Notes under the pieces: model-generated | The model's database searches: none | The model's input: only the letters and a program-made list of their open reading frames with translations | Told to the model about the DNA's origin: nothing | Part shown: positions 59,840-64,000 of the stretch, one piece after another | Position numbering within the stretch: the first letter of the stretch is position 1 | How the letters are laid out: each line of letters opens with the position of its first letter | NCBI RefSeq assembly: GCF_902833645.1 | Contig: NZ_CADFGE010000019.1 | Location: forward strand, 63,781-127,780 | Direction of reading: 5' to 3' | DNA from: Paraburkholderia fungorum | GTDB lineage: Bacteria > Pseudomonadota > Gammaproteobacteria > Burkholderiales > Burkholderiaceae | Length of the DNA: 64,000 nucleotides | Translations under genes and position numbers: made by a program

Positions 59840-62062
59840 TTACCGAGTCGAATCTTGTGAGCGTGCGGACGGCGCGCCGGCATTGCCGGGTTTGTCGGAA
59901 GCGCCGGCGGCGTCGGATGTTTCAACGAGTTTGGCACCCAACGCGGCGCCGACAGCGTCGCGCGTCTGGACGAACTCCTTTTCGAAATCGAGCGTTTTGC
60001 GCGCGCTCGACATCGCCATCACGACATTCGTGCCGTGAGCGGTATCTTTGAGCCAGAACCACAGACGCCGTTCGCGGACGTAGAACATCGAAAAGATGCC
60101 CAACACGAGGAGCAGGCTGCCAAGATACACGACTTTTTTGCCCGGCGCGCGCGTCAACTGAAATACCGAGGCTTGCACCTGCTTGAATGAGTCAAGCTGT
60201 AAATAGACCGGCGATCCATACAAAAAGCTGTCAGATATCGCGTTGATCGAGCTCTGGATGAAGCGGCTGGCGTCTGCATTCACCACGGCGTCCGGCTCGC
60301 CCAGTTGCTCACGCGACAGTTGCCACAGGTCCCACGTCGCGCCTTCCAGCATGCGCAGCAGCAGGCCGGCGGCCTTTTCCTGCTCGCCCTTCGGCACCGA
60401 ATGGTCGATGAACCCGGCGACCGCCTGGAAGCCGCCGACCGTCTGGCCGTTCGGCATCTTGATGCTGTTGTCCGCCCCCGCAAACAGGGTCAGGACACGT
60501 AGCGCGCTTTCTTCCAGATGCTGCTGCAGTTCGGTATTTGAACCCGGCACGGAACGCAGTGCGAAACGGTGAGCAGCAGCGGCGCGCATGGCCGGATTTT
60601 CGAGCGTGGCGCGCAGGTTCATCCATTCCTTGACGGTACCGCCGGTGTCGGCGGGAATGCGCAGGTAGCGGAATGGGTCGTCCGGATTCGGGCGCATGCC
60701 GGCGAGGAACATCTTTTCGCCCGCAACGTCGACCGGCAGCATGTAGTTGTTGTACTCGCGCGCCTGACCGTCCTTGTCACGCACCTTGTACTGCACCGAC
60801 GGGCCTACGTTATGCAGATCGAGTGGCTTCGAGGTCTTGGCGCCGGAGCCGAGGCGTTCGTCGAACGCCTCCTTCAGCGTGCGATGCGCGGCAACCCCAC
60901 GGGCGTCGGTCTGGCCGCTGCCGTTCGACACATTTTCGACGTTGATTGCACGGAAATCGGTGAATTCGACGGTTTGCCCGTCGGCCAGCGGCGTGGCCGC
61001 GCTCAACGGCGCATTGCCGCCGATCGTGCCGCCGAACGGCGCGGTTTTCGCGCTCGCGCCGGACATCGGGTAAGCGGTCATCTGCATCTGCGAGCCGCCA
61101 TCCTGGAAGCTCGACTGGTAAATCGACACGCCGTCGTAAGTGAACGGCTTGTTCACCTCGACACGCGCCGGCACGCGCGCGCCCGTCTTATGATCGACCA
61201 CGACGATATCGCTCGCGAACAGCTTCGGCATGCCGGTGGAGTAATAGTCGACGATGAACTTGTTCAGTTCGATCGAAAACGGCAGGTCTTGAATCAGGGA
61301 GCCGTTCGGCTGGTTCAGAATCGCCGTGGACACATGCTGGCCTTCCGGCACCCACGCGTAACCGCGGAACGTCGGGTTCGATTGCGATAGACGGTGTTCC
61401 GGCGGGATATCGTTGATCACCGTGTTGGCGTTGATCGGCGACTTGTTGAACAGCCACATTTGCAGCTTGATCGGCAGATTGCTATCGAGCAGACCGCCCA
61501 GGCAGATCACCACGATCGCGATATGCGCGGAGATGTAACCGAACTTGGTCAGCGCGCCGCGCTTGGCGGCGATCAGTGTGGCACCGTCCGATTCACGCGT
61601 GACGAACTTGTAGCCGAGTTTCGCCGAGAGTTTGGCGAGCACCGCGGCGGTCTGCGCGCGCGAGCCGTGCACCGCGAACTCGCCCTTGTGATGGAACGCG
61701 CGCAGGCTGCCTTCGCGGACCTTGTCCTTCCAGCTCTTCGCGTCTGCGACCATCTTCGGGGCATTGCGGATCACGCACAGCGACACCGATACCATCAGGA
61801 AACCGAGAATCAGCATGAACCACCACGAGCTGTACACCGTGTACAGGCTCAGCGAGCGGAAGATGTCCGCCCAGAATGGGCCGAACTGATTAACGTAGTT
61901 GGGATAGGGATCGTCCTGCGTAAGGACGGTGCCGATGATACTGGCGATCGACAGAATCACGAGCAGCGCAATCGCGAAACGCATCGAACTCAAGACCTCG
62001 ATGATGCTGCGCGCGATGCGATTGCCCGACTTCGACTGCAAACCCGACGTGGTGACGCTCAT
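59840..62062 (-). CDS. resB: Cytochrome c biogenesis protein ResB (Ccs1)
   Basis: The 740-residue protein begins with a soluble tail and membrane helix (FAIALLVILSIASIIGTVLT), then the ResB segments PYPNYVNQFGPFWADIFRSL and SLYTVYSSWWFMLILGFLMV. A large periplasmic domain (KPFTYDGVSIYQSSFQDGGS) precedes a last helix near the C terminus (YLGSLLLVLGIFSMFYVRER). It partners CcsA in System II cytochrome c maturation. It is the first gene of the resB-ccsA unit. A cytochrome gene that I would expect upstream is not here; an integrase gene starts 112 bases away. Confidence 0.95.
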   Translation of the reverse strand: MSVTTSGLQSKSGNRIARSIIEVLSSMRFAIALLVILSIASIIGTVLTQDDPYPNYVNQFGPFWADIFRSLSLYTVYSSWWFMLILGFLMVSVSLCVIRNAPKMVADAKSWKDKVREGSLRAFHHKGEFAVHGSRAQTAAVLAKLSAKLGYKFVTRESDGATLIAAKRGALTKFGYISAHIAIVVICLGGLLDSNLPIKLQMWLFNKSPINANTVINDIPPEHRLSQSNPTFRGYAWVPEGQHVSTAILNQPNGSLIQDLPFSIELNKFIVDYYSTGMPKLFASDIVVVDHKTGARVPARVEVNKPFTYDGVSIYQSSFQDGGSQMQMTAYPMSGASAKTAPFGGTIGGNAPLSAATPLADGQTVEFTDFRAINVENVSNGSGQTDARGVAAHRTLKEAFDERLGSGAKTSKPLDLHNVGPSVQYKVRDKDGQAREYNNYMLPVDVAGEKMFLAGMRPNPDDPFRYLRIPADTGGTVKEWMNLRATLENPAMRAAAAHRFALRSVPGSNTELQQHLEESALRVLTLFAGADNSIKMPNGQTVGGFQAVAGFIDHSVPKGEQEKAAGLLLRMLEGATWDLWQLSREQLGEPDAVVNADASRFIQSSINAISDSFLYGSPVYLQLDSFKQVQASVFQLTRAPGKKVVYLGSLLLVLGIFSMFYVRERRLWFWLKDTAHGTNVVMAMSSARKTLDFEKEFVQTRDAVGAALGAKLVETSDAAGASDKPGNAGAPSARSQDSTR

Positions 62063-62173
62063 TCAGAATGCTCTTTGTAATGCCGGACCCTTGCCCAGCT
62101 TGGAGAGGCCCGCCAGATAAGGCTTTGCGGGCTTTCATGTGCCTTGTGGCTGTACCACACTGGGTAAAATCCA

Positions 62174-63592
62174 ATGATGGGAGATTATCGCATGTGTACG
62201 GGATTGCTTCGCCGTGGCTCACGGTACTACATACGGCGGCGCGTGCCGCTCGATCTGGTCCGCATCGTCGGCAAGTCCGAGATAGTACGGGCGCTCGGCA
62301 CGTCCGACCCGACAGAGGCTCGTCGTCTGTGTCGCATAGAGTCGGTCAAGTTCGATCAGGAATGGCAGGCTCTACGCGATGCCCCTGTATCTCCTCGCCC
62401 CGCTGGATGGGACATAGCCGCCCGCTCTCGTGAGGAGGCAGAGGAACACGAGTACTACTTCCGGCACGTAAAGGATGAGGGCGTCGAGGAGGCAGAGGCA
62501 GAGGCTTTTGAGGATGCCGTACAGCGCACAGCAGCGGTGCTTCGAGAGGCCCACAAGCTCGCTGGCATCCCACAGCCAGTCAAGCAATCCCGCGCCATGC
62601 GGCACGATGTCACACCCAAGCTGCTGCTGCCCGATCTTTGCGATTCATGGGAAAGGGAGAAAGCACCAGCCCCACGCTCGGCGCGCTTCGTGCGGCTCGT
62701 CATCGGTAGATTCCGTGAGGCGTGCGGCCCGCTGCCGGTCCAGTCCATCATCCGCGCTCATGTGTTGGCCTTTCGTGACTGGCTTACCGCTCAGGGACAA
62801 AGCCCGGTCAACACCAACAAACAGCTTACAGGCCTTGGGACGCTGCTGAACTTCGCCACTGCTGCCGGGACAATCGAAGCGAATCCGGTCAAGGGCGTGA
62901 AAGTCACCGCGAAGCGCACAGCCGCTGCTACCCGGCAACCCTTCGAGGCGCACCATCTGCGCGTGTTCTTCGCCGCCGCCGGGCGTAATCGCAGCAGCGC
63001 GGTAGATGGTCGCCTGCCTGCCGCCGCCAAGTACTGGCTACCGTGGCTCCAGCTATTCACGGGCGCACGCGTTGAGGAATTGGCCCAGCTTGCCCCGTCC
63101 GACGTAACAGAGGTGACATTCACCGACAGCACCGGCAAGGATCGCACGTCGCCCGTACTACGCATCACGGATGCTGGGGAAGGTCAAGGCGTCAAGACTG
63201 CTGGGAGCGTCCGCACCGTGCCACTACACCCGGAACTGATCCGGCGCGGCTTCGTGGCGTTCGCCCGCTCTCGCGACGGTCATCCCCGCCTGTTCGGTCT
63301 GAAGCCTGCCCCGGATGGTCACGAGTCAACCGGCTACGTTAAATGGCTCTCCCGGTTCCTGCGTCAGGTCGTCGGGATAACGGACAAGCGCCTCACCGGC
63401 CACAGCTTCCGCCACGGCTTCGCCGCCGCCTGCCGTGCTTGCCGTCTGCCTGAGAACGAAACGGCGGCGCTGATGGGTCACGTGGGTGGCTCGGTGCATC
63501 GGCGCTACGGCGGCGCGTACCCGCTCGCGCCCCTCGTGGAGACAATGGAACAAGTGCGGTTCGCAGGCTTCGATCCGACTGCCTACCCGTGA
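62174..63592 (+). CDS. Tyrosine recombinase/phage-type integrase with DUF6538-like N terminus
   Basis: The 472-residue protein begins MMGDYRMCTGLLRRGSRYYI, then RRRVPLDLVRIVGKSEIVRA and LGTSDPTEARRLCR, the DUF6538 pattern found in phage and island integrases. A core-binding SAM-like domain (VQSIIRAHVLAFRDWLTAQG) and a catalytic domain follow. The catalytic residues are visible: Arg in FTGARVEELAQL, His-x-x-Arg in GHSFRHGFAAACR, and His...Tyr in LMGHVGGSVHRRYGG. All five appear intact, so the enzyme should be active. A second ATG at 62192 is a possible start. Its position at a synteny break suggests it marks the end of an integrated element. Confidence 0.93.
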   Translation: MMGDYRMCTGLLRRGSRYYIRRRVPLDLVRIVGKSEIVRALGTSDPTEARRLCRIESVKFDQEWQALRDAPVSPRPAGWDIAARSREEAEEHEYYFRHVKDEGVEEAEAEAFEDAVQRTAAVLREAHKLAGIPQPVKQSRAMRHDVTPKLLLPDLCDSWEREKAPAPRSARFVRLVIGRFREACGPLPVQSIIRAHVLAFRDWLTAQGQSPVNTNKQLTGLGTLLNFATAAGTIEANPVKGVKVTAKRTAAATRQPFEAHHLRVFFAAAGRNRSSAVDGRLPAAAKYWLPWLQLFTGARVEELAQLAPSDVTEVTFTDSTGKDRTSPVLRITDAGEGQGVKTAGSVRTVPLHPELIRRGFVAFARSRDGHPRLFGLKPAPDGHESTGYVKWLSRFLRQVVGITDKRLTGHSFRHGFAAACRACRLPENETAALMGHVGGSVHRRYGGAYPLAPLVETMEQVRFAGFDPTAYP

Positions 63593-63856
63593 AGGCTGGC
63601 GCTCGCGGCATAGCTTCGCCGCCGCCCTGACGGGAGCGCGCAACAGATGCGCGGGTATTTACGAACGGTTGTGCGCTTTAAATCTTCCGAAGCGGGGTGC
63701 GTGACTCCTAAACCAACCTACCTAATTAATTGCCACTCAAAGCCTTATCCAGCAAGGCTCTGAGCATTTCGGCGGTTCATGAGAAACCGGATTCGAGAGG
63801 CCGATCCAGCAGCCTCCCGCGCCCGTCAGGTTGCGCGATGCCGTATCAGAATACGG

Positions 63857-64000
63857 TCAGAAGCCTCGCTCTTTCAGCCACGCAAGATCGCGCACGCGGC
63901 GGCTCTCGGCAATCTCGGACTTCGTGCGCGGGTCGTTCACCGATCCCTCGAAGGGCACCTGCCCCGGCTCCAACTTCTCGCCATGCTCGCGCTCCCAGCG
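63857..64000 (-). CDS. Partial CDS of unknown function (N terminus beyond the window)
   Basis: The minus strand reads through 47 codons to a TGA at 63857-63859: RWEREHGEKLEPGQVPFEGS, then VNDPRTKSEIAESRRVRDLA and WLKERGF. It is charged and soluble. I do not recognise it; the setting next to an integrase suggests a phage or island gene. The frame is open to the window edge, so it is a real candidate, but only the tail is seen. Confidence 0.55.
   Translation of the reverse strand, partial: RWEREHGEKLEPGQVPFEGSVNDPRTKSEIAESRRVRDLAWLKERGF

Noticed and set aside
63486..63704. A 72-codon frame overlapping the integrase end (contains RHSFAAALTGARN)
   Set aside because: It resembles an integrase fragment by chance; it overlaps the real integrase frame and has no ribosome site.
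62116..63749. Inverted 11-base match GATAAGGCTTT (62116-62126) and AAAGCCTTATC (63739-63749) flanking the integrase
   Set aside because: Attachment sites should be direct, not inverted, repeats and this match is short; kept only as a lead for att mapping.
1..64000. tRNA, rRNA or CRISPR arrays
   Set aside because: No cloverleaf-like segments, ribosomal sequence or regularly spaced repeats were seen on reading; a dedicated scan could not be run.

Overview
The window is a roughly 62-65 percent GC chromosome segment from a beta-proteobacterium, most likely Paraburkholderia or a close Burkholderia relative. I infer this from gene order and protein sequence: a histidine operon running from murA/hisG through hisD-hisC-hisB-marC-hisH-hisA-hisF-hisI-hisE to tatA/tatB, an mla operon directly upstream of a YadG/YadH-type ABC transporter, and a pilMN(OP)Q-aroK-aroB-dgt-gltB-gltD block. 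No database search was possible. Names rest on motifs and family knowledge.

Layout. (1) 1-21.2 kb is almost entirely minus strand. Read in the direction of transcription it starts with thiO-thiS-thiG-thiE behind a TPP riboswitch (21.5 to 17.8 kb). Next come mlaFEDACB (phospholipid trafficking), an ABC-2 exporter pair, a BolA/IbaG protein, murA, the histidine genes with a MarC membrane protein embedded in them, a DUF4870 membrane protein, a HIT hydrolase and tatA-tatB. Many junctions are 4-base ATGA overlaps. (2) 21.9-24.5 kb, plus strand, carries an SbmA/YddA-type ABC transporter and an atypical SDR.

(3) 24.7-32.4 kb is an accessory-looking locus. It has two closely similar OmpR-type response regulators, only one of which has a kinase. 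Between and around them are an orphan FlgH-like L-ring lipoprotein, a small DUF6726-like lipoprotein, several unrecognised exported proteins, and a Tat-type lipoprotein phosphatase whose catalytic Cys is Ser. This is the best candidate for an undescribed system. Phased 11-bp repeats and a perfect inverted repeat lie at its right edge, upstream of an MFS transporter and a DadA-type D-amino-acid dehydrogenase (32.6-35.2 kb).

(4) 35.4-47.3 kb, mainly minus strand, holds gltD and gltB, a RAYT-family protein that has lost its HUH histidines, ompW and a DUF883 gene (both plus), then dgt, aroB and aroK. (5) 47.4-51.8 kb holds a translationally coupled type IV pilus alignment operon (pilM, pilN, a PilO-PilP fusion, pilQ), divergent from the PBP1A gene. 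(6) 54.6-62.1 kb holds cyaY (minus), lptM and lysA (plus), then msrQ, msrP, ccsA and resB (minus; methionine sulfoxide repair and cytochrome c maturation). (7) From 62.2 kb a tyrosine-recombinase integrase marks the left edge of a probable integrated element; a truncated unrecognised gene enters at the right end.

Terminators are well supported after the sensor kinase, dadA, ompW, the PBP1A gene and lysA (the last is bidirectional), after ccsA on the minus strand, and after mlaB. I saw no tRNA, rRNA or CRISPR array.
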